Positions 44,760 to 55,902 of a stretch of 64,000 nt of DNA are shown here, piece by piece; the first letter of the stretch is position 1, and each line of letters opens with the position of its first letter. The stretch is taken from positions 2,854,001-2,918,000 of the forward strand of contig NZ_CP051130.1 of the NCBI RefSeq assembly GCF_013378055.1, written 5' to 3'. The DNA is from Parasphingopyxis sp. CP4 (GTDB lineage: Bacteria > Pseudomonadota > Alphaproteobacteria > Sphingomonadales > Sphingomonadaceae). The position numbers and the translations under genes are program-made. Under the pieces are notes generated by a model. It was not told the DNA's origin and did no database searches. It was given only the letters and a program-made list of their open reading frames with translations.

Positions 44760-45614
44760 ATGCGCAGTGGCGTTATCGCGAAGAAGATGGGAATGACACG
44801 CCTGTTCCAGGCGGACGGTCGGCACGTGCCGGTTACCGTTCTGCAGCTGGACAATTGCCAGGTTGTGTCGGTCCGTGAAGCAGAGCGCGACGGCTATACC
44901 GCCGTTCAGCTGGGCGCTGGCGTTGCCAAGCCCAAAAATGTTTCGAAGCCGGTCCGCGGCCATTTCGCGAAAAGTGAAGTCGAGCCCAAGGCTCGCGTCG
45001 TTGAGTTCCGTGTCGATGAGGATGCATTGCTTCCTGTCGGTGCGACGCTGACGGCGGATCATTTCGTTGCCGGCCAGACAGTCGACGTGACCGGGCAGAC
45101 GCAGGGCAAGGGCTTTGCGGGCGCCATGAAACGACACGGTTTCGGCGGTCTGCGTGCAACCCACGGTGTTTCCATCTCTCACCGTTCGCACGGTTCGACG
45201 GGTAACCGCCAGGATCCGGGCAAGGTTTTCAAGAATAAGAAGATGGCCGGCCATATGGGCGACCGTCAGCGCACCCAGCAGAATCTCGAAGTTGTCCGCA
45301 CCGATGCGTCGCGCGGCCTCATCTTCATCAAGGGTTCGGTTCCGGGTCACAAAGGGGCATGGTTGATCGTCAACGATGCCGTCAAGGTTCCGTTGCACGC
45401 CGATGCACCGATCCCAGGCGGCCTGCGCCGCAATGCCGATGAAACGGCTACCGAAGATGCACCGGCCGGCATGATCGAAGAAGGCGCCGTTCAGGAAGCC
45501 GATACCGGTCCGACCGATGCTGAAATCGAAGCAGCAGCTGCTGAAACTCCCGCCGAAACGCCAGCCGAAGACAAGGCTGACGATGCTGGCGATGACGAGC
45601 AGAAGGAGGGCTAA
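44760..45614 (+). CDS. rplC: 50S ribosomal protein L3 with acidic tail
   Basis: A 284-residue L3. The core (about residues 1-224) has [15 protein letters not shown] and [27 protein letters not shown]. The last 60 residues are acidic and Ala-rich (for example [20 protein letters not shown]), absent in Escherichia coli L3. ATG 44760 follows GAGGAG; an upstream in-frame start would be atypical. Confidence 0.97.
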   Translation: MRSGVIAKKMGMTRLFQADGRHVPVTVLQLDNCQVVSVREAERDGYTAVQLGAGVAKPKNVSKPVRGHFAKSEVEPKARVVEFRVDEDALLPVGATLTADHFVAGQTVDVTGQTQGKGFAGAMKRHGFGGLRATHGVSISHRSHGSTGNRQDPGKVFKNKKMAGHMGDRQRTQQNLEVVRTDASRGLIFIKGSVPGHKGAWLIVNDAVKVPLHADAPIPGGLRRNADETATEDAPAGMIEEGAVQEADTGPTDAEIEAAAAETPAETPAEDKADDAGDDEQKEG

Positions 45615-45617
45615 GCC

Positions 45618-46244
45618 ATGAAGCTCAAGGTCAAAACCCTCGACGCTAAAGCCAAGGGCGATATCGATCTCAAAGATGAGATTTTCGGTCTCGATCCGCG
45701 CGCCGACATCCTGCATCGCGTAGTCAACTGGCAGCTCGAAAAGCGCCGGCCGACCGCACGTGCCGCTCGGGAGCGTTCGGACGTTAATCGCACCGGCAAG
45801 AAGTACGGCAAGCAGAAGGGCGGCGGTACCGCCCGTCATGGCGATCGTCGTGCCCCGATCTTTATCGGTGGCGGTAAAGCCCACGGTCCACGTAAGCGTG
45901 ATTTCAATCCGTCGCTGAACAAGAAGGTTCGTGCGCTCGGCCTGAAAATGGCGCTGTCCGCCAAAGCCAAGAATGACACTCTGATCGTCGTTGAGAATAT
46001 CGATCTCAAGGATGCGAAGACACAGGCGCTCAAAGGCCATTTCGACAAGCTCGGCATGGGCAAATCGGCGCTGGTTATCGACGGCGAAGGCGTGAACGAC
46101 AATTTCCGCAAGGCTTCGGCCAATATCGTCGGCGTCGATGTGATGCCTGCGATCGGCGCGAATGTTTACGACATCCTCAATCATGAGACGCTGGTTTTGA
46201 CCCGCGCAGCGGTTGAGCAGCTGGAGGCGCGCTTCAATGGCTAA
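45618..46244 (+). CDS. rplD: 50S ribosomal protein L4
   Basis: A 208-residue L4 with [22 protein letters not shown] and the extended loop near the polypeptide tunnel. In Escherichia coli it represses the S10 operon. It overlaps the rplW start by eight bases. Confidence 0.97.
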   Translation: MKLKVKTLDAKAKGDIDLKDEIFGLDPRADILHRVVNWQLEKRRPTARAARERSDVNRTGKKYGKQKGGGTARHGDRRAPIFIGGGKAHGPRKRDFNPSLNKKVRALGLKMALSAKAKNDTLIVVENIDLKDAKTQALKGHFDKLGMGKSALVIDGEGVNDNFRKASANIVGVDVMPAIGANVYDILNHETLVLTRAAVEQLEARFNG

Positions 46245-46548
46245 AAAGAAAGAAGCGGTCGCACTCGATCACTACGACGTGATCAAGGGTCCGCACATCA
46301 CCGAGAAATCGACCCTCCTGAGCGAAAACAACGCGGTTGTTTTCCAGGTCAGCAAGGACGCGACGAAACCGGCGATCAAAGCAGCGGTGGAAGCCCTGTT
46401 CGACGTCAAGGTTGAGAAGGTCAACACGCTGATCCAGAAGGGCAAATCGAAGCGCTGGCGGGGTCGCCCCTATCAGCGCAGCGACCTTAAAAAGGCAGTT
46501 GTCACCCTTGCGGATGGCGACTCCATTGACGTGACCACGGGGATCTAG
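46237..46548 (+). CDS. rplW: 50S ribosomal protein L23
   Basis: A 103-residue protein with [15 protein letters not shown] and [19 protein letters not shown]. Docking site at the tunnel exit for trigger factor and SRP. ATG 46237 follows GGAGG and overlaps rplD. Confidence 0.97.
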   Translation: MAKKKEAVALDHYDVIKGPHITEKSTLLSENNAVVFQVSKDATKPAIKAAVEALFDVKVEKVNTLIQKGKSKRWRGRPYQRSDLKKAVVTLADGDSIDVTTGI

Positions 46549-46550
46549 TC

Positions 46551-47390
46551 ATGGCACTTAAATCAGCCAAACCGACGAGTCCTGGCCGGCGCCATCTCGT
46601 CATTGTCGACAAGTCGGGCCTGTATAAGGGCGGACCGGTCAAAGCGCTCGTCGAAGGCAAGCGCAAGACGGGTGGCCGCAACAATATGGGTCATGTCACG
46701 TCGCGTGGCATCGGCGGCGGTCACAAGCAGAAATATCGCAAAGTCGATTTCAAGCGTCGCAAATGGGATATGGAAGCCACGGTTGAACGGATCGAATATG
46801 ATCCCAATCGTTCGGCGTTCATCGCGCTCATCAAATATACCGATGACGAACTTGCCTATATCATTGCACCGCAGCGTCTCGACGTAGGTGACACGGTCAT
46901 CGCTGGCGAAAAGGTCGATACCAAGCCTGGCAATGCCATGCTGCTCGGCCAGATGCCGGTCGGCACGATCTGCCACAATATCGAAATGCGCCCGGGCAAG
47001 GGTGGGCAGATCGCCCGCGCTGCCGGTACTTATGTCCAGGTCGTCGGTCGTGACCGCGGCATGGTCATGGTTCGTCTGAAATCGGGTGAGCAGCGCTACA
47101 TCCCTGCCAATTGCATGGGCACGGTCGGCGCGGTTTCGAACCCGGACAATGCGAACACCTATTTCGCCAAGGCCGGTCGCAATCGCTGGCGTGGCAAGAA
47201 GCCGCTGACCCGCGGTGTCGCAAAGAACCCGGTCGATCACCCGCATGGTGGTGGTGAAGGCAAGACCTCAGGTGGCCGTCATCCGGTTTCACCGACAGGC
47301 AAGCCGACCAAAGGTGCTCGTACTCGTAATCCCAAGGCTGCTTCGAACAAAATGATCATCCGTTCGCGGCACAAGAAGAAGAAGAGGTAG
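46551..47390 (+). CDS. rplB: 50S ribosomal protein L2
   Basis: A 279-residue peptidyl-transferase-centre protein: [21 protein letters not shown] and the [22 protein letters not shown] region with the conserved His. Standard length, two bases after rplW. Confidence 0.98.
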   Translation: MALKSAKPTSPGRRHLVIVDKSGLYKGGPVKALVEGKRKTGGRNNMGHVTSRGIGGGHKQKYRKVDFKRRKWDMEATVERIEYDPNRSAFIALIKYTDDELAYIIAPQRLDVGDTVIAGEKVDTKPGNAMLLGQMPVGTICHNIEMRPGKGGQIARAAGTYVQVVGRDRGMVMVRLKSGEQRYIPANCMGTVGAVSNPDNANTYFAKAGRNRWRGKKPLTRGVAKNPVDHPHGGGEGKTSGGRHPVSPTGKPTKGARTRNPKAASNKMIIRSRHKKKKR

Positions 47391-47392
47391 TC

Positions 47393-47665
47393 ATGGCCCG
47401 GTCCGTATGGAAAGGTCCGTTTGTAGACCTTCATCTCCTGAAGAAAGCCGAAACGGCGCAGGACGAAAACTCGAACAAGCCGATCAAGACCTGGTCGCGT
47501 CGTTCGACGATCCTGCCGCAGTTCGTTGGCTTGACCTTCAACGTTTACAACGGCCGCAAATTTGTGCCGGTTTCGGTGAATGAGGATATGGTCGGGCACA
47601 AGCTCGGCGAGTTCGCTCCGACCCGTTACTTCCCCGGTCACTTGGCCGATAAGAAGGGACGTTAG
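47393..47665 (+). CDS. rpsS: 30S ribosomal protein S19
   Basis: A 90-residue protein starting [20 protein letters not shown], with [25 protein letters not shown]. Head of the small subunit. Confidence 0.98.
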   Translation: MARSVWKGPFVDLHLLKKAETAQDENSNKPIKTWSRRSTILPQFVGLTFNVYNGRKFVPVSVNEDMVGHKLGEFAPTRYFPGHLADKKGR

Positions 47666-47667
47666 TC

Positions 47668-48045
47668 ATGGGTAAGCAGACTAATCCCCGTCGCGTCGAA
47701 GAGAATGAGGCATTTGCGGTCGGCAGCTCGATCCGCGGTTCCGCTCAAAAGCTCAATCTGGTCGCCGGTCTGATCCGCGGCAAGAAAGCCGAAGATGCGC
47801 TGAACGTGCTGAGCTTCTCGAAGCGCGCCATGGCGGTTGACGTGAAAAAGGTTCTGCAGTCGGCAATCGCCAATGCAGAGAATAACCACAATCTCGATAT
47901 CGATGCGCTGGTCATCAGCGAAGCGAGTGTCGGCAAACATATGACGATGAAGCGCTGGCGTGCCCGTGCTCGTGGCCGCTCGGCCCGGATCGTCAAACCG
48001 TTCAGCCGCATCCGCATTGTCGTTCGTGAAGAGGAAGACGCGTAA
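47668..48045 (+). CDS. rplV: 50S ribosomal protein L22
   Basis: A 125-residue protein lining the exit tunnel: [22 protein letters not shown] and [17 protein letters not shown]. Its stop overlaps rpsC by one base (TAATG). Confidence 0.97.
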   Translation: MGKQTNPRRVEENEAFAVGSSIRGSAQKLNLVAGLIRGKKAEDALNVLSFSKRAMAVDVKKVLQSAIANAENNHNLDIDALVISEASVGKHMTMKRWRARARGRSARIVKPFSRIRIVVREEEDA

Positions 48046-48743
48046 TGGGTCATAAATCCAACCCGATAGGCATGCGCCTCCAGATCAACCGGACCTGGGA
48101 CAGCCGCTGGTACGCCGAAGGCCATGAATATGGTCGGCTGCTGATGGAAGATCTCAAGATCCGCAAATACATCATGGATACGGTGCCCCAGGCAGCGATC
48201 TCCAAGGTGGTGATCGAGCGTCCGGCCAAATTGTGCCGCATCTCTGTCTATGCTGCTCGTCCCGGTGTGATCATCGGCAAGAAGGGCGCGGACATTGAAA
48301 AGCTGCGCAAGAAGCTCGGTGAGATGACGGACAGCGATGTGTCGCTGAACATCGTCGAAATCCGCAAGCCGGAAGTCGATGCGCGTCTCGTTGCCCAGTC
48401 GGTCGCAGACCAGCTGGAACGCCGGATCGCATTCCGCCGCGCCATGAAGCGCGCCGTTCAGTCGGCGCTGCGTCTCGGTGCAGAAGGTATCAAGATCACT
48501 TGTGGTGGTCGTCTCGGTGGTGCGGAAATCGCCCGGACCGAATGGTATCGCGAAGGCCGTGTGCCGTTGCACACCCTGCGCGCCAATGTCGATTATGCCG
48601 AAGTTTCTGCTCACACGGCCTATGGCGTGTGCGGCGTGAAATGCTGGATCTTCAAGGGTGAAATCATGGCCCATGATCCGACGGCGCAAGACCGGTTGAT
48701 GGTCGAAGCACAGACTTCGGGCGTTCGCCCGGCGCAGCGATAA
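48045..48743 (+). CDS. rpsC: 30S ribosomal protein S3
   Basis: A 232-residue protein with KH domain ([18 protein letters not shown]) and the C-terminal [21 protein letters not shown] region. Part of the mRNA entry channel. Confidence 0.98.
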   Translation: MGHKSNPIGMRLQINRTWDSRWYAEGHEYGRLLMEDLKIRKYIMDTVPQAAISKVVIERPAKLCRISVYAARPGVIIGKKGADIEKLRKKLGEMTDSDVSLNIVEIRKPEVDARLVAQSVADQLERRIAFRRAMKRAVQSALRLGAEGIKITCGGRLGGAEIARTEWYREGRVPLHTLRANVDYAEVSAHTAYGVCGVKCWIFKGEIMAHDPTAQDRLMVEAQTSGVRPAQR

Positions 48744-48768
48744 GAGTTTTTGAGGAAGGTACGGCACG

Positions 48769-49191
48769 ATGCTGCAACCCAAACGCACCAAGTTCCGCAA
48801 GGCCTTTAAGGGCCGGATCAAGGGCAACGCCCCTGGCGGTACGGACCTGAATTTCGGCGCTTTCGGCCTGAAGGCCCTGGAGCCGGAGCGGATTACTGCG
48901 CGCCAGATCGAAGCGGCTCGCCGTGCGATCACGCGTCACATTCGCCGTCAGGGCCGATTGTGGATCCGCGTATTCCCGGACGTCCCGGTTTCCAAGAAGC
49001 CGGCCGAGGTCCGTCAGGGTAAGGGTAAGGGTTCGCCTGAATATTGGGCGGCTCGGGTAAAGCCTGGTCGTATCCTGTTTGAACTGGACGGCGTTCCCGG
49101 TCCGCTCGCACGCACGGCGTTTGAGCGCGCAGCCGAGAAACTGCCGATCAAGACCAAGGTGGTCGCCCGCCTTGGCGAGTCGATTTACTAG
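48769..49191 (+). CDS. rplP: 50S ribosomal protein L16
   Basis: A 140-residue protein opening [19 protein letters not shown], with [22 protein letters not shown] near the middle. Close to the A site. Ribosome site TGAGGAAGG upstream. Confidence 0.98.
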   Translation: MLQPKRTKFRKAFKGRIKGNAPGGTDLNFGAFGLKALEPERITARQIEAARRAITRHIRRQGRLWIRVFPDVPVSKKPAEVRQGKGKGSPEYWAARVKPGRILFELDGVPGPLARTAFERAAEKLPIKTKVVARLGESIY

Positions 49192-49203
49192 GAGGCACGA
49201 GCG

Positions 49204-49416
49204 ATGGCACGGCCAATCGAGGACCTTCGGGTCAAGAATGACGATGAGTTGGCAGCGGATCTTGCTGATCTGAAGCGTGAGCAGTTCAACCTGCGCTTCC
49301 AGTCGGCAACCAACCAGCTCGAAAACCCGACTCGGGTTACCGAGGTTCGGCGGACGATCGCCCGTATCAAAACGCTGCAGAGCGAACGCGCTCGCGCGGC
49401 CGCTGAAACGGCTTAA
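49204..49416 (+). CDS. rpmC: 50S ribosomal protein L29
   Basis: A 70-residue helical-hairpin protein: [21 protein letters not shown] and [14 protein letters not shown]. Near the tunnel exit, bound by SRP and trigger factor. Confidence 0.96.
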   Translation: MARPIEDLRVKNDDELAADLADLKREQFNLRFQSATNQLENPTRVTEVRRTIARIKTLQSERARAAAETA

Positions 49417-49429
49417 GGAGTTTATTGCA

Positions 49430-49771
49430 ATGCCAAAGCGCGTGCTGACCGGGATGGTTGTGTCGGACAAGACCGACAAGACGGTTGTGGTGAATGTCGA
49501 ACGGAAGGTGAAGCACCCTCTGTATGGCAAGATCATCCGGCGTTCGAAAAAATACCACGCCCATGATGAGAAAAATGAATTCGCCATCGGTGAAACGGTG
49601 CGGATCGAAGAAACGAAGCCGATTTCGAAGCTCAAGACCTGGAAGGTTCTTGATCGCGTCGATGTGAGCAGCGCGCCGAAGCATGTTGAGAAGATCGACA
49701 TTGCCGAAACCGATGCCGTCGATCTTGAAGCGGCTCGTGATCCTGCTGCGGACACCAAGGCCGAAGCATAG
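49430..49771 (+). CDS. rpsQ: 30S ribosomal protein S17 with C-terminal extension
   Basis: A 113-residue S17; the core (about 80 residues) has [27 protein letters not shown]. An acidic C-terminal tail ([23 protein letters not shown]) is extra to the classic 80-85-residue form. ATG 49430 follows AAGGAG. Confidence 0.96.
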   Translation: MPKRVLTGMVVSDKTDKTVVVNVERKVKHPLYGKIIRRSKKYHAHDEKNEFAIGETVRIEETKPISKLKTWKVLDRVDVSSAPKHVEKIDIAETDAVDLEAARDPAADTKAEA

Positions 49772-49825
49772 ATTTTAGAAGGTTTTCCTGCCTGGAGCGG
49801 GAAATGAGGAAGAAGGAACGGATCG

Positions 49826-50194
49826 ATGATCCAGATGCAGTCAGTTCTCGACGTCGCCGATAACAGCGGTGCCAAGCGCGTCCAGTGCATCAAGGTGCTG
49901 GGTGGCTCAAAGCGTCGTACCGCGACCGTAGGCGACATCATTGTTGTCTCGATCAAGGAAGCGGCGCCGCGCGGCAAGGTCAAGAAGGGCGATGTCCATC
50001 GCGCTGTGATCGTGCGTACCCGCAAGGATGTGAAGCGTCCCGACGGCTCGACGATCCGTTTCGACAGCAACGCCGCTGTGCTCGTGAACGCTAATAAAGA
50101 GCCGATCGGTACGCGTATCTTTGGCCCTGTGGTTCGCGAACTGCGCGCCGCACGGCACATGAAAATCGTCAGCCTGGCACCGGAGGTTCTCTAG
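49826..50194 (+). CDS. rplN: 50S ribosomal protein L14
   Basis: A 122-residue protein opening [27 protein letters not shown]. First gene of the spc block after a 54-base gap. Standard size. Confidence 0.98.
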   Translation: MIQMQSVLDVADNSGAKRVQCIKVLGGSKRRTATVGDIIVVSIKEAAPRGKVKKGDVHRAVIVRTRKDVKRPDGSTIRFDSNAAVLVNANKEPIGTRIFGPVVRELRAARHMKIVSLAPEVL

Positions 50195-50196
50195 TC

Positions 50197-50514
50197 ATGG
50201 CAGCCAAGATCAAAAAGGGCGACAAGGTCGTCATCCTGGCCGGGAAGAACAAAGGCCAGCATGGCACAGTCAGCAAGGTCCTGCCGAAATCGGACAAGGT
50301 GCTCGTCGACGGCGTGAATATCGCCGTGCGTCACCGCAAGCCGACCCAGCAGAACCCGCAAGGCGGCATCGAGCGCAGCGAAGCCCCGCTGCACATCTCG
50401 AATGTCGCACTCGAGGACCCGAAGACCGGCAAGCCGACCCGGGTCCGCATGGAAACCAAGGATGGCAAGAAGGTGCGCGTTGCAACGCGTTCCGGGGAGA
50501 CGATCGATGGCTGA
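50197..50514 (+). CDS. rplX: 50S ribosomal protein L24
   Basis: A 105-residue protein with a KOW motif ([20 protein letters not shown]). Early assembly protein. Its end overlaps the rplE start by eight bases. Confidence 0.97.
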   Translation: MAAKIKKGDKVVILAGKNKGQHGTVSKVLPKSDKVLVDGVNIAVRHRKPTQQNPQGGIERSEAPLHISNVALEDPKTGKPTRVRMETKDGKKVRVATRSGETIDG

Positions 50515-51109
50515 TTATACGCCGCGTCTACGCACCGAATATAAAGACCGTATCGTCAAGGCGATGACGGAAAAGTTCGGATACACAAATCACATGCAGG
50601 TCCCGCGGATCGAAAAGATCGTGATCAACATGGGTGTCGGCAAGGCCGTGGACGACAAGAAGCGCGTCCAGAAGGCAGCTGACGAGATGGAGAAGATTGC
50701 TGGCCAGAAGCCGGTAATCACGCTCGCGAAACAGTCGATCGCAAGCTTTAAGCTGCGTGAAGGCATGCCGATTGGCTGCAAGGTCACGCTGCGCGGCGAT
50801 CGTTTGTTCGAATTTGTCGACCGGCTTGTCACTATTGCATTGCCCCGGGTTCGCGACTTTCGCGGCCTGAACCCGAAGAGTTTCGACGGGCGCGGCAACT
50901 TCGCAATGGGTCTCAAGGAACAGATGGTGTTCCCGGAGATCAAATATGACGATGTCGACGAAGTCCGCGGCATGGATGTGATCGTCACGACGACCGCGCG
51001 AACGGATGAGGAAGCACGCGAACTGCTGCGGCTGTTCAACTTCCCCTTCCCGCCGGAAGAAACGTCCGACGACGAAACCGATAACGAAGAGCAGAAGGAA
51101 GCGGCGTAA
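50507..51109 (+). CDS. rplE: 50S ribosomal protein L5 with acidic tail
   Basis: A 200-residue 5S rRNA-binding protein: [28 protein letters not shown] and [22 protein letters not shown]. The tail ([18 protein letters not shown]) is acidic and about 15-20 residues longer than usual. ATG 50507 follows GGGGAG. Confidence 0.97.
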   Translation: MADYTPRLRTEYKDRIVKAMTEKFGYTNHMQVPRIEKIVINMGVGKAVDDKKRVQKAADEMEKIAGQKPVITLAKQSIASFKLREGMPIGCKVTLRGDRLFEFVDRLVTIALPRVRDFRGLNPKSFDGRGNFAMGLKEQMVFPEIKYDDVDEVRGMDVIVTTTARTDEEARELLRLFNFPFPPEETSDDETDNEEQKEAA

Positions 51110-51148
51110 GCCCATTCCTTCTCGCAACAAGGAGCGAGAACTTAAGTC

Positions 51149-51454
51149 ATGGCGAAACTGAGTTCCATCGAACGGAATGAAAAGCGTAAGCGGATGGCCA
51201 AGAAATACGCGGCCAAATACGCGAAGCTGAAAGCACAGGCGAACGATAAGTCACTCGACGATAGCGAGCGACTGATTGCACGTCTCAAAATGGCGGAAAT
51301 TCCCCGCAACGCGAACCCGACCCGCATCCGTAACCGGTGCGAGCTGTCTGGTCGTCCGCGCGGCTATTACCGCAAGTTTAAACTCTCGCGCATCGCACTC
51401 CGCGATCTGGCCAATAAAGGCCTGATCCCCGGCGTGACGAAGTCGAGCTGGTAG
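51149..51454 (+). CDS. rpsN: 30S ribosomal protein S14
   Basis: A 101-residue, zinc-free S14: [21 protein letters not shown] with [18 protein letters not shown] at the end. No CxxC pairs, so it is the C-minus form. Confidence 0.97.
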   Translation: MAKLSSIERNEKRKRMAKKYAAKYAKLKAQANDKSLDDSERLIARLKMAEIPRNANPTRIRNRCELSGRPRGYYRKFKLSRIALRDLANKGLIPGVTKSSW

Positions 51455-51464
51455 GGGTAGCGAT

Positions 51465-51860
51465 ATGTCGATGACTGATCCCCTGGGTGATATGCTCACC
51501 CGTATCCGCAACGGCCAACAGGCGAAGAAGGACTCGGTAACGAGCCCGGCTTCCGGCCTGCGTGCGCGCGTCCTTGAGGTGCTGCAGCGTGAAGGCTTTA
51601 TCCGCGGTTACAGCGAGGAAGAGCTTGGCAAGCATAAAGGCTTGCGGATCGAGCTGAAATATTTCGAAGGCCAGCCGGCCATTCAACATCTGGCGCGCGT
51701 TTCGACCCCGGGTCGCCGCGTGTACAGCGGATCGAAGGATCTGCCGCGGGTGCGTAATGGCCTTGGCATCACCATCGTCTCGACACCTCGCGGCGTGCTT
51801 TCCGATGCGGAAGCGCGTGAGCAGAATGTCGGCGGCGAAGTGCTGGCGGAGGTATTCTAA
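51465..51860 (+). CDS. rpsH: 30S ribosomal protein S8
   Basis: A 131-residue protein: [18 protein letters not shown] and [20 protein letters not shown]. In Escherichia coli S8 represses the spc operon. Confidence 0.97.
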   Translation: MSMTDPLGDMLTRIRNGQQAKKDSVTSPASGLRARVLEVLQREGFIRGYSEEELGKHKGLRIELKYFEGQPAIQHLARVSTPGRRVYSGSKDLPRVRNGLGITIVSTPRGVLSDAEAREQNVGGEVLAEVF

Positions 51861-51861
51861 G

Positions 51862-52395
51862 ATGAGCCGTATCGGAAAAAGGCCGGTTGCACTTCCCGAT
51901 GGTGTCACCGCAGAAGTTCAGGGCAGTGAGCTCAGCGTCAAAGGGCCCAAGGGCTCCTTGTCGATGACCATGTCCGACGATGTCGAGTGCAAGGTTGCTG
52001 ATGGCGAGATTCAGATCAATCCCGCCAACGACACCCGCCGGGCACGCTCCTATTGGGGCATGCAGCGGACGCTCGCAGCCAATCTCGTCGAAGGTGTGAC
52101 GGAGGGCTTCTCCAAGACGCTCGAAATCACCGGCGTTGGTTATCGCGCTTCGGTTCAGGGCAAGACGCTCAAGCTGCAGCTCGGTTTCAGCCATGACGTG
52201 GATTATGCGATCCCGGAAGGCATCGACATCAAAGCCCCGGATCAGACCACGGTCGAGATCAGCGGCATGGATAAGCAGCAGGTTGGCCAAGTGGCCGCCG
52301 AAATCCGCAAATGGCGGAAACCTGAGCCTTACAAGGGCAAGGGCATCAAATATCGCGGGGAATATGTTTTCCGCAAAGAAGGAAAGAAGAAGTAA
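51862..52395 (+). CDS. rplF: 50S ribosomal protein L6
   Basis: A 177-residue protein: [19 protein letters not shown] and [20 protein letters not shown] 51862 overlaps nothing and lies one base after the rpsH stop. Confidence 0.97.
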   Translation: MSRIGKRPVALPDGVTAEVQGSELSVKGPKGSLSMTMSDDVECKVADGEIQINPANDTRRARSYWGMQRTLAANLVEGVTEGFSKTLEITGVGYRASVQGKTLKLQLGFSHDVDYAIPEGIDIKAPDQTTVEISGMDKQQVGQVAAEIRKWRKPEPYKGKGIKYRGEYVFRKEGKKK

Positions 52396-52398
52396 GCC

Positions 52399-52755
52399 AT
52401 GGCAAAGCGACTTACTCCTTTCGAGAAACGCCGTCAGCGCGTCCGTGTGGCTCTCCGCCGCAAGGCGGGCGATCGTCCGCGGCTGTCGATCCATCGGTCT
52501 GGCCGGCATATCTATGCCCAGGTCATCGACGACAAGGCTGGAGGCACGGTTGCCGCAGCCTCGACGCTGGATGGTGATTATAAGGGCAAGAGCGGCGCGA
52601 ATGTTGAAGCGGCTGCCGATGTTGGCAAGCGGATTGCCGAACGGGCGACCAAAGCTGGCATCAAGCGGGTTGTATTCGATCGTGGTGCCTTTCTGTTTCA
52701 TGGGCGCGTCAAGGCGCTCGCGGATGCCGCTCGTGATGGCGGACTGGAGTTTTAA
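52399..52755 (+). CDS. rplR: 50S ribosomal protein L18
   Basis: A 118-residue 5S rRNA-binding protein: [21 protein letters not shown] and [21 protein letters not shown]. Standard length; its TAA touches the rpsE start region. Confidence 0.97.
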   Translation: MAKRLTPFEKRRQRVRVALRRKAGDRPRLSIHRSGRHIYAQVIDDKAGGTVAAASTLDGDYKGKSGANVEAAADVGKRIAERATKAGIKRVVFDRGAFLFHGRVKALADAARDGGLEF

Positions 52756-52757
52756 TG

Positions 52758-53684
52758 ATGGCCGACGATAAAAAGACGGACGCCGCGCCTGAAGAAGCCC
52801 CGAAAGAGGCTCCTGAAGAAGCGAAGGCTGAAGAAACCGAAGCCAAGGCACCTGCTGCCGAAGCCGCTGCTGAAGAGAAACCGGCCGAAGACGCCGCGCC
52901 TGCTGAAGCTGCTGCCGAAGACAAGCCGGCTGAAGAAGCCGCGCCTGCTGAGGCTGCTGCCGAAGACAAGCCTGCCGAAGCCGCTGCTGAAGAAAAGCCT
53001 GCTGCGAAAAAGCCGGCTGCCGACGCAGCACCAGCTGCAGACGCACAGCCGCGTGGTCGTGGACCGCGGGGCGGACGTGGCGGAAACAATCGTGGTGGCG
53101 GTCGTGGTCGCGGTCGCGGTCGTGACAATCGCCGTGACGATGATGGCGAAGATCTGATCGAGAAGCTCGTTCATATCAACCGCGTCTCGAAAACGGTTAA
53201 GGGTGGTAAGCGTTTCGGCTTTGCCGCTCTGATGATCGTGGGCGACGGCAAAGGCCGCGCCGGTTTCGGTCATGGCAAGGCTCGCGAAGTTCCGGAGGCC
53301 ATTCAAAAGGCAACCGCCGCTGCAAAGAAAAGCATGATGCGTGTGCCGCTGCGGGATGGTCGCACGCTGCACCATGATGGCCAGGGCCGTTTCGGCGCAG
53401 GTAATGTGACCGTGCGGTCGGCGCCTCCGGGTACCGGTATTATCGCCGGTGGTCCGATGCGTGCTGTGTTCGAAAGCCTCGGTGTTGCCGATGTTGTGAC
53501 CAAGTCGGTTGGAACATCCAATCCTTACAACATGATCCGGGCAACCTTTGAGGCGCTCAAGGATCAGTCGAGCCCGAAATCAGTGGCTGCACGGCGCGGT
53601 ATGAAGATTGCCGAACTGGTGCGTCGCCGCGGCGATGTCGGTGCCGAAGAAGCCAAGGCTGAAGCCGAGGCGGTAACGGAGTAG
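52758..53684 (+). CDS. rpsE: 30S ribosomal protein S5 with long acidic and RG-rich N-terminus
   Basis: A 308-residue S5, nearly double the usual 166. The S5 core begins near residue 131 ([42 protein letters not shown]). Residues 1-97 are acidic Ala/Glu/Pro repeats, with a 15-residue unit ([15 protein letters not shown]) in tandem at DNA 52893-52982. Residues 99-125 are RG-rich ([22 protein letters not shown]). ATG 52755 is an alternative start; 52758 has GGAG at eight bases. Confidence 0.96.
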   Translation: MADDKKTDAAPEEAPKEAPEEAKAEETEAKAPAAEAAAEEKPAEDAAPAEAAAEDKPAEEAAPAEAAAEDKPAEAAAEEKPAAKKPAADAAPAADAQPRGRGPRGGRGGNNRGGGRGRGRGRDNRRDDDGEDLIEKLVHINRVSKTVKGGKRFGFAALMIVGDGKGRAGFGHGKAREVPEAIQKATAAAKKSMMRVPLRDGRTLHHDGQGRFGAGNVTVRSAPPGTGIIAGGPMRAVFESLGVADVVTKSVGTSNPYNMIRATFEALKDQSSPKSVAARRGMKIAELVRRRGDVGAEEAKAEAEAVTE

Positions 53685-53688
53685 AATA

Positions 53689-53883
53689 ATGGCCGCAGCA
53701 AAGAAGAAACTGATCTCGGTAACCCAGACGGGCTCCCCGATCCGCCGCGAGAAGAGCCAGCGCGCAACGCTGGTTGGTCTCGGGCTCGGCAAGATGAGCC
53801 GAACCGTTGAACTGGAAGACACGCCTGCAGTACGCGGCATGATCCATAAGGTTCGCCATATGGTCGAGGTACAGGACAGCTAA
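53689..53883 (+). CDS. rpmD: 50S ribosomal protein L30
   Basis: A 64-residue protein: [26 protein letters not shown]. Standard small ferredoxin-like fold. Five bases after rpsE. Confidence 0.96.
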   Translation: MAAAKKKLISVTQTGSPIRREKSQRATLVGLGLGKMSRTVELEDTPAVRGMIHKVRHMVEVQDS

Positions 53884-53939
53884 ATCCCGTCTCCATCACG
53901 GAGGCGATAGCGCGAAACAAGCGAAAGCGAGTGCAAGAC

Positions 53940-54428
53940 ATGAAACTCAACGAACTCAACGACAATAAGGGTGCGCGCAAGCTGCGCACACGGGTTGGCC
54001 GGGGTATTGGCTCGGGCAAAGGCAAGACCGGTGGTCGCGGCATGAAAGGCCAGAAGAGCCGTTCAGGCGTCTCGATCAATGGTTTCGAGGGCGGCCAGAT
54101 GCCGCTTCACATGCGTTTGCCGAAGCGTGGTTTCAACAATCCGTTCGGTAAGGACTATGCCATCGTCAATATCGGCGCTGTGCAGAAGGCCATCGACGAG
54201 AAGAAGCTCGACGCCAAGAAGACCGTTGATCAGGCCGCGCTCGAAGCGATTGGCTTGACCCGTGGCGGCAAAGACGGTGTCCGTCTGCTCGGCAAGGGCG
54301 AAATCTCCGCCAAGGTGAATTTTGCGGTTGCCGGTGCCTCGAAAGGCGCTGTGGAAGCCGTTGAAAAGGCTGGTGGCAAGGTCGAAATCTCGGCTGCGCC
54401 TAAAGCAGAAAAAGCCGACAGCGAGTAG
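53940..54428 (+). CDS. rplO: 50S ribosomal protein L15
   Basis: A 162-residue protein: [34 protein letters not shown]. The last residues ([10 protein letters not shown]) form a short acidic tail. ATG 53940 gives the standard N-terminus. Confidence 0.97.
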   Translation: MKLNELNDNKGARKLRTRVGRGIGSGKGKTGGRGMKGQKSRSGVSINGFEGGQMPLHMRLPKRGFNNPFGKDYAIVNIGAVQKAIDEKKLDAKKTVDQAALEAIGLTRGGKDGVRLLGKGEISAKVNFAVAGASKGAVEAVEKAGGKVEISAAPKAEKADSE

Positions 54429-54507
54429 CAATAGCGGGGTAGGGCTTGCCGTTGGCAGGTCGCGCCCCGATATAGCGATCTTCGCGGATACGGGGATTGG
54501 ATAGATA

Positions 54508-55902
54508 ATGGCCAGTAACGCCAATGTTGGAGCAGGACTGAATCTGGGCAAATTCGCCCAGGCCACCGAACTGCGCCAGCGCATCTGGTTTACGCTCGGC
54601 GCGTTGATCATTTTCCGCCTGCTGAGCTTTGTGCCACTGCCCGGAATCGATCCAGTTGCCCTGCAAGATGTCGTCAACCTGACCCAGGACAATACGGGCG
54701 GCGGCGGCATCCTGAATGTCTTCAATACATTTTCCGGTGGTTCGCTGGAGCGGATGAGTATCATCGCGCTCGGCGTGATGCCCTATATTACGGCCTCGAT
54801 CGTCGTGCAGATGGCGGCGGCTCTCTCGCCGACGCTCAATGCGATCAAGAAAGAGGGCGAAAGCGGCCGCAAAAAGCTCAACCAATATACCCGTTATGGT
54901 ACTGTCGGCCTGACCGCCGTTCAGGGCTATTTCCTGGCTGTCGGCCTTGAAACGCTTGCCACTGCGCAGGGGCAACAGGTTATTGTCAGCGATAGTTACA
55001 TGCTGTTCCGTATCGGTGCTGTTGTCAGCCTGGTCGGGGGCACGATGTTCCTGATGTGGCTGGGTGAACAGATCACCTCGCGCGGCGTTGGTAATGGTGT
55101 TTCACTGATCATCATGGCCGGTATCGTTGCGATGATGCCGACCGAGCTGATCCAGCTCTTCGCATCTGGCCAGACTGGCGCGATCCCGACCGGCTATGTC
55201 GTCGGCTTCCTGCTGCTGTTCGTCGGCCTGATCTTCGGCATCTGCTTCATGGAGCGGGCGCAGCGCCGGGTGCTCATTCAATATCCGAAACGCGCACAAC
55301 AGCGCGGCGGCATGACGCAGGAAAAATCGCACCTGCCGCTCAAGATCAACACCGCTGGTGTTATCCCGCCGATCTTCGCTTCGTCGCTGCTGCTGATGCC
55401 GCTGACCGTGGCGCAGTTCATGACAGGCGGTGTTGGCGGCGATACGGCGTCTACCAGTAACGAGCTGATGTTGACGATCACCAACGCGCTGGGCCGCGGC
55501 GGATCGCTGTACCTGATGCTCTATGCCGGCCTCATCATCTTCTTCTGCTTCTTCTACACGGCGGTTGTCTTCAACCCGGAAGAAACGGCGGACAATCTGA
55601 AGCGCTATGGCGGTTTCGTCCCTGGCATTCGCCCCGGCGAACGGACGGCGGAATATCTCGATTATGTGCTGACGCGCATCACCGTGGTCGGCGCAGCCTA
55701 TCTGACATTGATCTGTCTGATACCGGAATTCCTGTCGACCCAGGCGGGCATCCAGGCCTTTGTGTTGGGCGGCACCAGCTTGCTGATTGTGGTCAATGTG
55801 ACGATCGATACCGTCAGCCAGATCCAGAGCCACTTGCTCGCGCACCAATATGGTGATTTGATCAAGAAGGCTAAACTGAAAGGCGGGGGACAGCGCCGGT
55901 GA
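54508..55902 (+). CDS. secY: Protein translocase subunit SecY
   Basis: A 464-residue channel with ten transmembrane helices. The N-terminal half has GIDPVALQDV and PYITASIVVQM; cytosolic loops contain RAQRRVLIQYPKR and FNPEETADNLKRYGGFVPGIRPG. Its stop overlaps the adk GTG by three bases. Confidence 0.98.
   Translation: MASNANVGAGLNLGKFAQATELRQRIWFTLGALIIFRLLSFVPLPGIDPVALQDVVNLTQDNTGGGGILNVFNTFSGGSLERMSIIALGVMPYITASIVVQMAAALSPTLNAIKKEGESGRKKLNQYTRYGTVGLTAVQGYFLAVGLETLATAQGQQVIVSDSYMLFRIGAVVSLVGGTMFLMWLGEQITSRGVGNGVSLIIMAGIVAMMPTELIQLFASGQTGAIPTGYVVGFLLLFVGLIFGICFMERAQRRVLIQYPKRAQQRGGMTQEKSHLPLKINTAGVIPPIFASSLLLMPLTVAQFMTGGVGGDTASTSNELMLTITNALGRGGSLYLMLYAGLIIFFCFFYTAVVFNPEETADNLKRYGGFVPGIRPGERTAEYLDYVLTRITVVGAAYLTLICLIPEFLSTQAGIQAFVLGGTSLLIVVNVTIDTVSQIQSHLLAHQYGDLIKKAKLKGGGQRR

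Noticed and set aside
52893-52982. Tandem 45-base repeats that might suggest a CRISPR or satellite
   Set aside because: They are in frame within rpsE and encode an acidic repeat; there are no spacers.
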